Source: Sulfurovum sp. (lineage in GTDB: Bacteria > Campylobacterota > Campylobacteria > Campylobacterales > Sulfurovaceae). From it: a stretch of DNA of 19,983 nucleotides. The stretch covers positions 1-19,983 of the forward strand of contig WFYB01000029.1 of the NCBI GenBank assembly GCA_015490315.1. The letters are read 5' to 3'. Positions 6,135-12,556 of the stretch are shown here, piece after piece. Positions within the stretch are counted from its first letter, which is position 1, and each line of letters begins with the position of its first letter. The notes beneath the pieces were generated by a model. It saw only the letters and a list, made by a program, of their open reading frames with translations, searched no databases and was not told where the DNA came from. The translations under genes were made by a program, and so were the position numbers.

Positions 6135-6301
6135 GGTTTCACTCGATAGCTCTGGCAGTCGCGAACATGAGAAGCGTAAGCAAAGGACAACTGCTTGTCC
6201 TTTGCAGCTTCGGAACCGTATCTATCGAAGCGAATGCGAAGCAGTGGAGGCATAGTCCGTTTCACGGGTGGAGCGCTCCTTTGTCGCCATCAAGTGAAAC
6301 C
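6135..6301. repeat. Structured 167-bp element with terminal inverted repeats
   Basis: GGTTTCACTCGAT (6135-6147) and the complement of 6289-6301 (GGTTTCACTTGAT) form a 13-bp inverted repeat with one difference. Inside are a perfect 11-bp hairpin (GCAAAGGACAA, CTGC loop, TTGTCCTTTGC; 6180-6205) flanked by GAAGC/GCTTC, a TCGATAG/CTATCGA pair (6143-6149, 6222-6228) and the palindrome GGAGCGCTCC (6270-6279). CAAGTGA-AACC-TCACTTG (6291-6308) overlaps the right end and sits 4 nt past the ispE stop. No clear target duplication is visible. Frames open across it on both strands have no recognisable protein or ribosome-binding site. A MITE-like repeat or a structured RNA are the options. Confidence 0.55.
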
Positions 6302-6312
6302 TCACTTGGATA

Positions 6313-7110
6313 TTATTCACAGGGTTTGATTTGGAAAAATGTACTTCCACTTCCGCTAAAGAACCACCCCTTTTTCTCTTCAGCCACCTTTTCGAGTTTG
6401 GGACAGACTTTCAGTGCAGGGGCATAGAGATCGTTTAGGACAAAAGGGTCAGCGATCATCTCCAGCAGTGTTTTGGAGTCTATCTTATCCCATCCGATGA
6501 AGGAGCAGAGGTTGATCTTGTCCAAAAAGTGTGTTCGAAATTCCTGATAGACTGCGGCGGTGTTGCAGTGTATGGGGGGTGTGTAGAGCTCCAGATCGAG
6601 TGGGGACTCTTCAAAAGGCTCTACGACCTCCCCAAAGCCGGAGACATTGGCAGAGGGGTAGTTGTAGATGAAGAAAGGGATATCTGATCCTATGGTTGCA
6701 CCGATCCGGGCAAGTTCCTCGGTGCTAATGAGCAGATCGCAGCTCTTTTTGACCAGGCGCATGAAGGCAGCGGCATCACTGCTTCCGCCGCCGAGTCCTG
6801 CACCGCTGGGGATACGCTTGGTGACGACCACTTTGTGTTTGTAAAAGAAGTTGAGAATGTCCAGATCCCCTGTATGGGCATTGAGTGCTTTGTATGCCTG
6901 GTAGATGGTATTGGACTCCAATGGGATATCGTCGCACCCCTCAATGGTGAAATGTTCACACTCACAAGGTACGAATCTGATCGTATCATAGAGAGACTCT
7001 ACCCGCATAAAGCGAGAAAGAATGGTGTGGTAGATCTGACCGCTGCTGTGCTCTTTCTCGCCTGTGATTTTCAGAAAGATATTGACTTTGGCGTGGGCGT
7101 GGATCTTCAT
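6313..7110 (-). CDS. ispE: 4-diphosphocytidyl-2-C-methyl-D-erythritol kinase
   Basis: A GHMP kinase that phosphorylates CDP-methylerythritol in the MEP route to isoprenoids. The 265-residue protein shows the N-terminal AHAKVNIFLKITG (K8), the glycine-rich ATP loop PSGAGLGGGSSDAAA (101-115), the GSDIPFF motif (D143, the expected catalytic aspartate) and the C-terminal GWFFSGSGSTFFQ motif. The start is fixed: an in-frame TAA lies 4 codons upstream of the ATG at 7110. The only Shine-Dalgarno-like AAGG upstream is locked in a hairpin that also contains the ATG. A 14-codon ORF ends on the start codon (ATGA overlap). Translation therefore looks coupled to upstream translation. It is cotranscribed with truB. 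Confidence 0.97.
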   Translation of the reverse strand: MKIHAHAKVNIFLKITGEKEHSSGQIYHTILSRFMRVESLYDTIRFVPCECEHFTIEGCDDIPLESNTIYQAYKALNAHTGDLDILNFFYKHKVVVTKRIPSGAGLGGGSSDAAAFMRLVKKSCDLLISTEELARIGATIGSDIPFFIYNYPSANVSGFGEVVEPFEESPLDLELYTPPIHCNTAAVYQEFRTHFLDKINLCSFIGWDKIDSKTLLEMIADPFVLNDLYAPALKVCPKLEKVAEEKKGWFFSGSGSTFFQIKPCE

Positions 7111-7151
7111 AAGGCTTTCGCCTTATGAAAAAACGGGTAGATAGAATACAT
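7107..7151 (-). CDS. Putative 14-residue leader peptide between truB and ispE
   Basis: ATG at 7151 begins directly after the truB TAG and reads MYSIYPFFHKAKAL, then TGA at 7109-7107. AAAGGAG (7164-7158, inside the last truB codons) lies 6 nt upstream, a near-ideal Shine-Dalgarno with no role for truB itself. The TGA overlaps the ispE ATG as ATGA. Ribosomes translating it would open the hairpin that hides the ispE start. I infer a leader for translational coupling; the peptide itself may not matter. It is too short for homology evidence. Confidence 0.5.
   Translation of the reverse strand: MYSIYPFFHKAKAL
7108..7127 (-). promoter_or_regulatory. Hairpin occluding the ispE start codon and SD
   Basis: On the transcript CATAAGGC, a GAAA loop and GCCTTATG form a perfect 8-bp stem closed by a GNRA tetraloop. 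The 3' arm ends in the ispE ATG, and the 5' arm holds the only SD-like sequence (AAGG). Both initiation signals are therefore base-paired unless a ribosome or factor opens the stem. Confidence 0.65.
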
Positions 7152-7982
7152 CTATAACTCCTTTGGTTTTTCTAAGCGGTTTAGTTTGTAGGTTATCGTG
7201 CCGTCTGTGATTTCGATGATGCTGTAGAAGTTTTCTGTTTCTACGAGGTAGGTACCATCCTCTTTGGTTTCGAAATAGTCAAGTGAGAGTTTCTTGCCAA
7301 GTTCAAGATAGTTGTTGTCACCAGTATAGGTATTGCGGGGGATGGCGAGATACTCAAAGGGGTTGAGTGCCTTTTCATTCTCAAAACGAAATCTCCCTTC
7401 ATGGATACGGTGTAGAGAGCTTAGTGTTGCGTCGATACCGAGTCTGTCGGCGATGACGGCACCCAATGAACGGATATAGGTACCTTCGCTGACAGTCGCT
7501 TCAAAATGGACAAAGGGGTGGTTGTAGCTTAGCAGTTTGATCTCATGAATCATTGAGGTAATAGGTTTGAGTGCGACATCATCGCCTGCTCTTGCCATCT
7601 CGTAGGCACGTCTACCTCCTATCTTTTTGGCGGAATATTTGGGCGGATAGTAGCTTAGCTCACCCTGCAGCGAAGCGAGTACCTCCTCGATCTTCTCCTG
7701 CTCGAAAGGTGCGACTTCAGAGATAGAGTCGACATTTTCGATATCGAGACTTGCTGAGTTGGCACCCAGCCAAAGGGTAGCGCTGTAGCTTTTGGGTGTC
7801 TTGTCGAGGTACTGGAAAAGTTTGGTATACTGGCCGGTAGCGACGATGAGGCAGCCGGTAGCAAAAGGGTCAAGCGTACCGGAGAAACCGACCTTCTTGG
7901 TCTTGTACTTGCGTTTGACATAGCTCATATAGCGGTTTGAGCTTACGAAGATGGGTTTGTTTACCACAAATAATCTGTTCAA
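7152..7982 (-). CDS. truB: tRNA pseudouridine(55) synthase TruB
   Basis: TruB isomerises U55 to pseudouridine in the T-loop of most tRNAs. The 276-residue protein has the catalytic motif GTLDPFATGCL (D38), then YSATLWLG, the PPKYSAKKIGGRRAYEMARAG stretch split over a loop, and SEGTYIRSLG. The extended C-terminal part lacks an obvious PUA signature. The start is a TTG (FVVNKPIF follows immediately, as in the family) because no ATG occurs before residue 19. AAAGGAG lies 8 nt upstream but within a 9-bp hairpin. ispE follows after a 41-nt gap occupied by a leader ORF. No separate promoter is evident, so transcription may come from uvrD or the array region. Confidence 0.96.
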   Translation of the reverse strand: MNRLFVVNKPIFVSSNRYMSYVKRKYKTKKVGFSGTLDPFATGCLIVATGQYTKLFQYLDKTPKSYSATLWLGANSASLDIENVDSISEVAPFEQEKIEEVLASLQGELSYYPPKYSAKKIGGRRAYEMARAGDDVALKPITSMIHEIKLLSYNHPFVHFEATVSEGTYIRSLGAVIADRLGIDATLSSLHRIHEGRFRFENEKALNPFEYLAIPRNTYTGDNNYLELGKKLSLDYFETKEDGTYLVETENFYSIIEITDGTITYKLNRLEKPKEL

Positions 7983-7985
7983 TGT

Positions 7986-8006
7986 AAATTCTCCTTTGGA
8001 GAATTT
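7986..8006 (-). promoter_or_regulatory. Hairpin sequestering the truB Shine-Dalgarno
   Basis: On the transcript AAATTCTCC-AAA-GGAGAATTT is a perfect 9-bp stem with a 3-nt loop. The truB Shine-Dalgarno AAAGGAG occupies the loop and the upper 3' arm, paired with CTCC. Read on the plus strand the same stem is followed by a short T run and could stop antisense transcription, but no plus-strand gene ends nearby. Confidence 0.5.
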
Positions 8007-8008
8007 TT

Positions 8009-8040
8009 AGTGAAGAGTGAAGAGTGAAGAGTGAAGAGTG
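8009..8040. repeat. Heptanucleotide tandem array, unit AGTGAAG
   Basis: Four perfect units plus AGTG, 32 bp in all, purine-rich on the plus strand. It begins 26 bp upstream of the truB start codon. It faces a 32-bp array of opposite orientation at 8107-8138, 66 bp away. Confidence 0.95.
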
Positions 8041-8106
8041 TTGGTATGCTTTCCTTACGTAAAGCTTCTATATGAATGAAAGCATTGCAAAGCAATGCAA
8101 ACTTCA
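8041..8106. repeat. Dyad-rich 66-bp core between two heptamer arrays
   Basis: ATGCTTTC (8046-8053) pairs perfectly with GAAAGCAT (8078-8085). Two smaller hairpins compete with it: GCTTT/AAAGC (8048-8065) and GCATTGC-AAA-GCAATGC (8082-8098). The 9-mer TGGTATGCT (8042-8050) recurs beside another heptamer array, at 19683-19691. No T-tract follows in either direction. Confidence 0.6.
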
Positions 8107-8138
8107 ATTCCTCATTCCTCATTCCTCATTCCTCATTC
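8107..8138. repeat. Heptanucleotide tandem array, unit ATTCCTC
   Basis: Four perfect units plus ATTC, again exactly 32 bp. On the minus strand the unit reads AATGAGG. It ends 2 bp from the uvrD stop codon, so it lies at the very start of the uvrD 3' untranslated region. Confidence 0.95.
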
Positions 8139-8140
8139 AT

Positions 8141-10207
8141 TTAGATTGCCTGCACAAACGAGCTGAGTATCTCTTTTTTGTTGCCGCCGAAGTTGATGAG
8201 GAGTTTGTACTCTTTGCCCGATTTGTTGGCGGCTTGTACGCGACCGATACCGAAGATCTTGTGTTTGACGAGATCACCTTTTTTGAAGGCGGAGGATTTG
8301 GTGATCTTGAGCGAGGCATCCTGAATCAGCCCTGCTTCTCCGAGGAAGCGGCTCTTGTCGATCATCTTTCTGCGTCCTTTGTAGAAACGGCTGTCTACAT
8401 AACAGAGTGTTAGATCACTCTTGGCGCGGGTGATGGCGACATAGCCCAGCCTGCGCTCCTCTTCCATATTGCACCCCTCTCCAAGCAGTGGGAAGAACTC
8501 CTCTTCCAGACCGATCACAAAGAGGTGTTCAAACTCCAGCCCTTTGGCGGCATGGATACTCATGATGGTGATAGCATCCTCCTCTATCTGATCCTGATCG
8601 CTCTGGAGCGAGATATCGTTGAGGAACTCATCGAGGGTCAGATCGGGGTTTTTGATGACGGCATCCCTGAAGTATCCGTAAAATTCATCGATATTGAGCA
8701 GTCTGTCAAAACCGTCCACCATGCCTGCATAGTGGTCTTTGAGTTTGATACGCTCATCAAAGAGGGTGATGAAGTTGCCCAAGCCGTTTTGTGCTTCACT
8801 CTGAAGGAGTTCGATATCTTCCAGGAGTGATGCAAGTGCATTGGCTACCTTTTTGCTGATGACAATCGGCTGTTTGCCCTCTATCATCTGTTTGATATAG
8901 TCATGCAGTGAGAGCCCTGCTTCAAAAGCTGCTTTCTGCAGCTTCTCTATCGAAGCTTTGCCGATACCGCGCTTGGGTTTGTTGATGATACGCAGCAAAG
9001 AGAAATCATCGTTTGGGTTGGCAAAGACACGGAAGTAGGAAATGATATCTTTGATCTCTGCACGCTCATAAAAGCGCATCCCGCCGATGAGCTTGAAGCC
9101 AAGCCCCTCTTTGGTAAATCCCTCTTCAAGAGAACGTGAGAGTGCATTGATACGGTAGAGCACGGCGATCTCATCGGGGTCGACACCCGAATCGAGCAGT
9201 TTTTTGATCTCATGCGCGATCGCTTTGGCTTCCATCGATTCATCGAGAGAGTGCAGCAGTTTGACATCGGGTCCTTCGCCTTTGGCGGAGACGAGTTTTT
9301 TGCCAAGGCGCTGTGAATTGTGCTCGATGAGTGTATTGGCAGCTTTGAGGATGGGCTCGGTGGATCGGTAGTTGGTCTCGAGCTTGACAGTTTTACAGTT
9401 TTTGAAGTTGTCGGCAAACTCAAGGATGTTTCGGATATTGGCTCCCCGCCAGCCGTAGATACTCTGGTCATCGTCTCCAACGACACAGAGGTTGTCATGT
9501 TCGCTTGCCAGCAGCTGCAGAAGCTGAAACTGCAGTTCGTTGGTATCCTGATACTCATCGACCATGATGTATTTGTAGCGTTCGCTGGTCTCTTTGCGGA
9601 GCGCATCGTTTTCGCTCAGGATCTGATGGGTCAGCATCAGTAGATCGTCAAAATCAACAAGATTGTTTTCTGTGATGTTCGCCTGATACTTCTCATAGAT
9701 CGAAGCCACTTTTTTGTAATCGGGCAGCTCCGCTTTGGCGGTCACGACCTCGGGTGTCAAGAGTGAGTTCTTGTATTTGGAGATCTCTGAGGCGACAAAG
9801 GAGATATTGAGATCGATCTTGAGCTCTTTGGCGATGGAGCGAATGAGACGTTTTTTGTCATCGCTGTCGATGATGACAAAGCTGTTGGGACGTCCGAGTT
9901 TTTCGATATGGAACTTGAGGAACAATAAGCCGAACTTATGAAAGGTACAGAGCAGAGGAGGGTAGTTCACCTTGTTTGGCATCAGTTTCAGGGCACGTTC
10001 ACGCATCTCGGCGGCAGCTTTGTTGGTAAAGGTAAGCGTAAGGGTATTGGCAGGATCGATACCCACTTCACCCACAAGATATGCAAGCCGCGTGGTCAGG
10101 GTCTTGGTCTTACCCGAGCCCGCCCCTGCGAGTATCAGCATCGCACCGTCGATGTGTTCGACCGCTTCTCGCTGTGCCGGATTGAGACTGTTGAGGATAT
10201 CTTCCAT
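8141..10207 (-). CDS. uvrD: UvrD/PcrA-type superfamily 1 DNA helicase
   Basis: A 3'-to-5' ATP-dependent helicase of nucleotide excision and mismatch-type repair, also clearing protein blocks on DNA. The 688-residue protein carries LNPAQREAV (Q motif), Walker A AGAGSGKT (27-34), TLTFTNKAAAEMRER (motif Ia), the DEYQDTN Walker B (217-223), GDDDQSIYGWRGA (244-256), LETNYRST and the VI-type GYVAITRAK. The C-terminal 50 residues (FKKGDLVKHKIFGIGRV) form the PcrA/UvrD Tudor-like tail that contacts RNA polymerase in relatives. Length is usual. It is the only SF1 helicase here; uvrD and pcrA are synonyms in this context. A TATAAT lies 30 nt upstream; the Shine-Dalgarno is weak (CAGG). Confidence 0.96.
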   Translation of the reverse strand: MEDILNSLNPAQREAVEHIDGAMLILAGAGSGKTKTLTTRLAYLVGEVGIDPANTLTLTFTNKAAAEMRERALKLMPNKVNYPPLLCTFHKFGLLFLKFHIEKLGRPNSFVIIDSDDKKRLIRSIAKELKIDLNISFVASEISKYKNSLLTPEVVTAKAELPDYKKVASIYEKYQANITENNLVDFDDLLMLTHQILSENDALRKETSERYKYIMVDEYQDTNELQFQLLQLLASEHDNLCVVGDDDQSIYGWRGANIRNILEFADNFKNCKTVKLETNYRSTEPILKAANTLIEHNSQRLGKKLVSAKGEGPDVKLLHSLDESMEAKAIAHEIKKLLDSGVDPDEIAVLYRINALSRSLEEGFTKEGLGFKLIGGMRFYERAEIKDIISYFRVFANPNDDFSLLRIINKPKRGIGKASIEKLQKAAFEAGLSLHDYIKQMIEGKQPIVISKKVANALASLLEDIELLQSEAQNGLGNFITLFDERIKLKDHYAGMVDGFDRLLNIDEFYGYFRDAVIKNPDLTLDEFLNDISLQSDQDQIEEDAITIMSIHAAKGLEFEHLFVIGLEEEFFPLLGEGCNMEEERRLGYVAITRAKSDLTLCYVDSRFYKGRRKMIDKSRFLGEAGLIQDASLKITKSSAFKKGDLVKHKIFGIGRVQAANKSGKEYKLLINFGGNKKEILSSFVQAI

Positions 10208-10236
10208 AGTTGTCGCCTGCTGTTTAGATTCTATTT

Positions 10237-10242
10237 ATTATA
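10237..10242 (-). promoter_or_regulatory. Putative -10 box of uvrD
   Basis: Minus-strand TATAAT in GATATAATAAATAG, 30 nt upstream of the uvrD ATG. An 11-mer (ATATCCTTTTC on plus) overlaps it at 10240-10250 and recurs exactly 60 bp away at 10300-10310. Confidence 0.6.
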
Positions 10243-10322
10243 TCCTTTTCCTGATTAGTTTTAGGCGAATGATTTAGTGCTCCGGGTGATATCACAATCA
10301 TATCCTTTTCTACACTATCCAA

Positions 10323-10335
10323 TAAGCTAAGCTTA
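10323..10335. promoter_or_regulatory. LysR-type T-N11-A palindrome
   Basis: TAAGCT-A-AGCTTA is a perfect dyad of the T-N11-A form typical of LysR-family binding sites. It is centred about 42 bp upstream of the start expected for the lysR-type gene at 10426, a position compatible with autoregulation. A second palindrome, GTGATATCAC, lies at 10286-10295. Confidence 0.5.
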
Positions 10336-10358
10336 TGTGCTCTTAAAGTATAACTTGC

Positions 10359-10364
10359 TATAAT
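10359..10364 (+). promoter_or_regulatory. Putative -10 box of the LysR-family gene
   Basis: TATAAT in TTGCTATAATG, with a second TATAAT at 10368-10373. The leader to the ATG would be about 45-55 nt and contains a 6-bp hairpin GGCTTG / CAAGCC (10388-10404, loop TAGAT). Confidence 0.6.
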
Positions 10365-10425
10365 GACTATAATTAATTTTGGGATCAGGCTTGTAGATCA
10401 AGCCGGATAATAACAAGGACAACAG

Positions 10426-11328
10426 ATGTTAAAAGATTTTGTGAAATTAGAGACCTTTCTGACGGTCGCACGTGAGCGGAGCTTCTCCAAAGCCTCGGCT
10501 AAGCTTGGTATCTCTCAGCCGGCGGTAACGCAGCAGATCAAGTTTATCGAAAAGTATCTTGCCGCAAAGATCATCGAACGTAAAAAGAACGGGATCAAGC
10601 TGACCAATGAGGGTGAAGAGCTCTACAAGATTGCGACAAGACTGGAAAAAGAGATCCACTCCTGTGAGCAGGAGGTACTCAAGATCATCAACAAAGAGAT
10701 GACATTTAAGCTGGGCGCCTCTTTTACGATCGGTACCTATCTGATACCTGGAAAGTGTCTCAACACTATCGGTGAAGCGATCAATAACGATATCAATCTG
10801 AGTATTGATGTGAGTGACAATATCATCCAGAAACTCAAAGACAGAAAACTCGATGTCGGTCTGATAGAGTCACCGGTGATCGATCCTGACCTGATCTATA
10901 GAGAGTGGGTAGAGGATGAGCTGGTGGTTGTCAGCAATACCCCGATCGCAAAAATCCTCAAAACTGAAGAGTTGTACGATTTTGACTGGATCTGTAGAGA
11001 AGAGGGGTCACATACGAGAAAAGTGGTCTCAGAAGTCTTTGAGGAGTTGGGCGTGTCGTGCAAGAGCTTCAATGTACTCAGTGAAGTGAGCAACACAACC
11101 GCGGTACTTCAGACGATCAAAAAGGCGGACAAAAATGCGGATCGTCCGGTCGTCTCTATCATCTCCAAGCATGCAATTGCCGACGAGGTTGCCAACGGGG
11201 AGCTCTTTGAAGCGAGGCTGCGAGGATACACAATGACGCGCAAATTCTATATCGTCTACTCCAAAGAGAACAAGCACAATGCCTATGTCGACAAGGTCGT
11301 CAACTACATCTTGGCGGGTCACTGCTAG
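10426..11328 (+). CDS. LysR-family transcriptional regulator
   Basis: A 300-residue LTTR of standard length. The winged helix-turn-helix occupies residues 1-60 (LETFLTVARERSFSKASAKLGISQPAVTQQIKFIEKYL), followed by a linker helix and a periplasmic-binding-like effector domain (LGASFTIGTYLIPG, DVGLIESPVIDPDLI, WVEDELVVVSN). It has no cysteine pair of the OxyR type that I can recognise. Its effector and targets are unknown. It is divergent from uvrD, and the shared 218-bp gap holds a T-N11-A palindrome that could be its own operator. cysK lies about 1.2 kb away but on another transcript, so a sulfur-related role is only a possibility. The SD is modest (AAGGACAACAG). Confidence 0.95.
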   Translation: MLKDFVKLETFLTVARERSFSKASAKLGISQPAVTQQIKFIEKYLAAKIIERKKNGIKLTNEGEELYKIATRLEKEIHSCEQEVLKIINKEMTFKLGASFTIGTYLIPGKCLNTIGEAINNDINLSIDVSDNIIQKLKDRKLDVGLIESPVIDPDLIYREWVEDELVVVSNTPIAKILKTEELYDFDWICREEGSHTRKVVSEVFEELGVSCKSFNVLSEVSNTTAVLQTIKKADKNADRPVVSIISKHAIADEVANGELFEARLRGYTMTRKFYIVYSKENKHNAYVDKVVNYILAGHC

Positions 11329-11341
11329 ACCCTGCCTCATA

Positions 11342-11815
11342 CTACTTTTTCTTTTTTAACAGTTTTTTATTTTCGGGATTGTTCAGCAGGGCTTCCATCG
11401 AGCTCTTTTTGGGAGCTAATCTTGGATCACGCTTTGCTGCGGTTTTTTCCATTTTGGGTTCAGGTTGAGCCATATTGATAACGATAGGGTTCTCTCCTAC
11501 AAATATCTGTCGTATTGCAAGCAGTGGAACTGTTACATGCGATCCGAAATTGGCTTCGCCAAATCCTGCTTCAAAGGTCAGAAAGTGCTCATTGACCGTT
11601 GCTGTCTCAAACGTATAGCCGCTTAGGATAAAGAGTACCGTATCCTGAAAGTTCTCCATGATCTCTTTGGGCAGCGGCGGATTGAAGTCAAGATGTTTGA
11701 TCTCGCAGGCAAGTGCAAACTCCGCCTCTTTGTCAAAGAGATAGGTGATTGTCTTGAGGATATGCTCCCGCATCAGTGCACGGTACTCTGCGGTCTGAAA
11801 AAGATTGATGGTCAT
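11342..11815 (-). CDS. SspB-like protein (putative ClpXP adaptor fold)
   Basis: A 157-residue protein without a firm name. Residues 20-108 resemble the SspB fold: an amphipathic N-terminal helix, then PPLPKEIMENFQDTVLFILS, and the strand set FLTFEAGFGEANFGSHVTVPLLAIRQIFV. This echoes the FxARFGG...vPmxAVxxIyA pattern of SspB. SspB brings ssrA-tagged proteins to ClpXP. The tail is linker-like and very basic (RDPRLAPKKSS, NKKLLKKKK), where SspB would carry its ClpX-binding motif; that motif is not evident. I prefer ATG 11815, with AAGG 8 nt upstream, over GTG 11821, which would sit 2 nt from it. It is convergent with the LysR gene (13-bp gap). Confidence 0.65.
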   Translation of the reverse strand: MTINLFQTAEYRALMREHILKTITYLFDKEAEFALACEIKHLDFNPPLPKEIMENFQDTVLFILSGYTFETATVNEHFLTFEAGFGEANFGSHVTVPLLAIRQIFVGENPIVINMAQPEPKMEKTAAKRDPRLAPKKSSMEALLNNPENKKLLKKKK

Positions 11816-11831
11816 GGTCACTGCCTTATAG

Positions 11832-11875
11832 AATCTTAAGATTATTTAGATCTGTACATCCTATCATAAGATAGG
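11832..11875. repeat. Two small dyads upstream of the SspB-like gene
   Basis: AATCTTAAGATT (11832-11843) is a perfect 12-bp palindrome and CCTATC-ATAA-GATAGG (11860-11875) is a perfect 6-bp hairpin. Both lie in the gap between the pabC-like gene and the SspB-like start. Neither is followed by T residues on the minus strand, so they are not simple terminators. They could be operator or leader structures. Confidence 0.4.
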
Positions 11876-11885
11876 TAAAAAAAGG

Positions 11886-12545
11886 CTATTGTAAAAGCCC
11901 GCCGTAGCTGTTGCGTCGGCTGTATCCCTCTTTTTGGAAGAGAAGTCTGCCCTCACTGTTGAAGATCCTGACATTTTTTAGGACTTTGAACTCAATCATC
12001 GCATTCATCAGGGCAATGTCACAAAAACGGTCAAGATCCTTGGGTCTGATCTCTGCTTCTTTTAGTCTGCCCTCCTCGATCAGTCTGTTTCGCATGGTAC
12101 CTTCAAGCAGTGGCAAGCGCGGCGTGAGCCAGACCGATCCGTCATAGAAGGCAAGATTACTATAGCTTGTATCAGTAAGCAGCCCCTCTTTTTGGATGAT
12201 GATTTCATCTGTGTTGACATCTTTTTTGAGCGCTTCCAGGGCACTCCTGTCGGCATATTTGTAAGCGTAGTCTATATCGCTCTCAATGATCGTAAAGGTA
12301 CGTACCTGCTTGGGTACATAGTGTTCAAAGGTGACGGTCTGTATACGGTCGGTATAGAGTACGCGGCACTTGTAGATACCTGCAGTCGGGACTGATTGCA
12401 GATGTGTTTTGAGTTCGGGGATATCCGCACTTGGGTAGTGTGCATGTATGGTTCTCTCAAGCCGCTTTTGATGGTAGGGGAGGTTGCGTATCTTGCCTTC
12501 ATGGATCTTGATGGTTTCAAGAAAGAGCGTTTGCGTTGTCTCCAT
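11886..12545 (-). CDS. Aminotransferase class IV, PabC (ADC lyase)-like
   Basis: A PLP enzyme of fold type IV, 219 residues, slightly short for the family. It shows FLETIKIHEGKIRNLPYHQKRLERT at the N-terminus, the DIDYAYKYADRSALEAL stretch with the likely PLP lysine, and the hallmark LLTDTSYSNLAFYDGSVWLTPRLPLLEGTMRNRLIEEG. Class IV includes 4-amino-4-deoxychorismate lyase (folate synthesis), branched-chain and D-amino-acid aminotransferases. The short length and LEGTMR motif favour the PabC branch. It starts 11 nt after cysK with a poor Shine-Dalgarno, so it is probably translated from the cysK message. No pabA/pabB is in the window, which limits confidence in the substrate. Confidence 0.85.
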   Translation of the reverse strand: METTQTLFLETIKIHEGKIRNLPYHQKRLERTIHAHYPSADIPELKTHLQSVPTAGIYKCRVLYTDRIQTVTFEHYVPKQVRTFTIIESDIDYAYKYADRSALEALKKDVNTDEIIIQKEGLLTDTSYSNLAFYDGSVWLTPRLPLLEGTMRNRLIEEGRLKEAEIRPKDLDRFCDIALMNAMIEFKVLKNVRIFNSEGRLLFQKEGYSRRNSYGGLLQ

Positions 12546-12556
12546 TGCCCAAGACT

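Noticed and set aside
5900..6427. Open frames on both strands across the hsp20-ispE gap
   Set aside because: Neither has an SD or homology that I can recognise; the region is better explained as a hairpin-rich repeat.
10224..10301. A 25-codon minus-strand ORF upstream of uvrD with an AGGA before its ATG
   Set aside because: Only 1 nt separates AGGA from the ATG, too close for initiation, and the ORF runs over the uvrD -10 box.
11860..11875. Terminator for the pabC-like gene
   Set aside because: On the minus strand the T run precedes the hairpin instead of following it.
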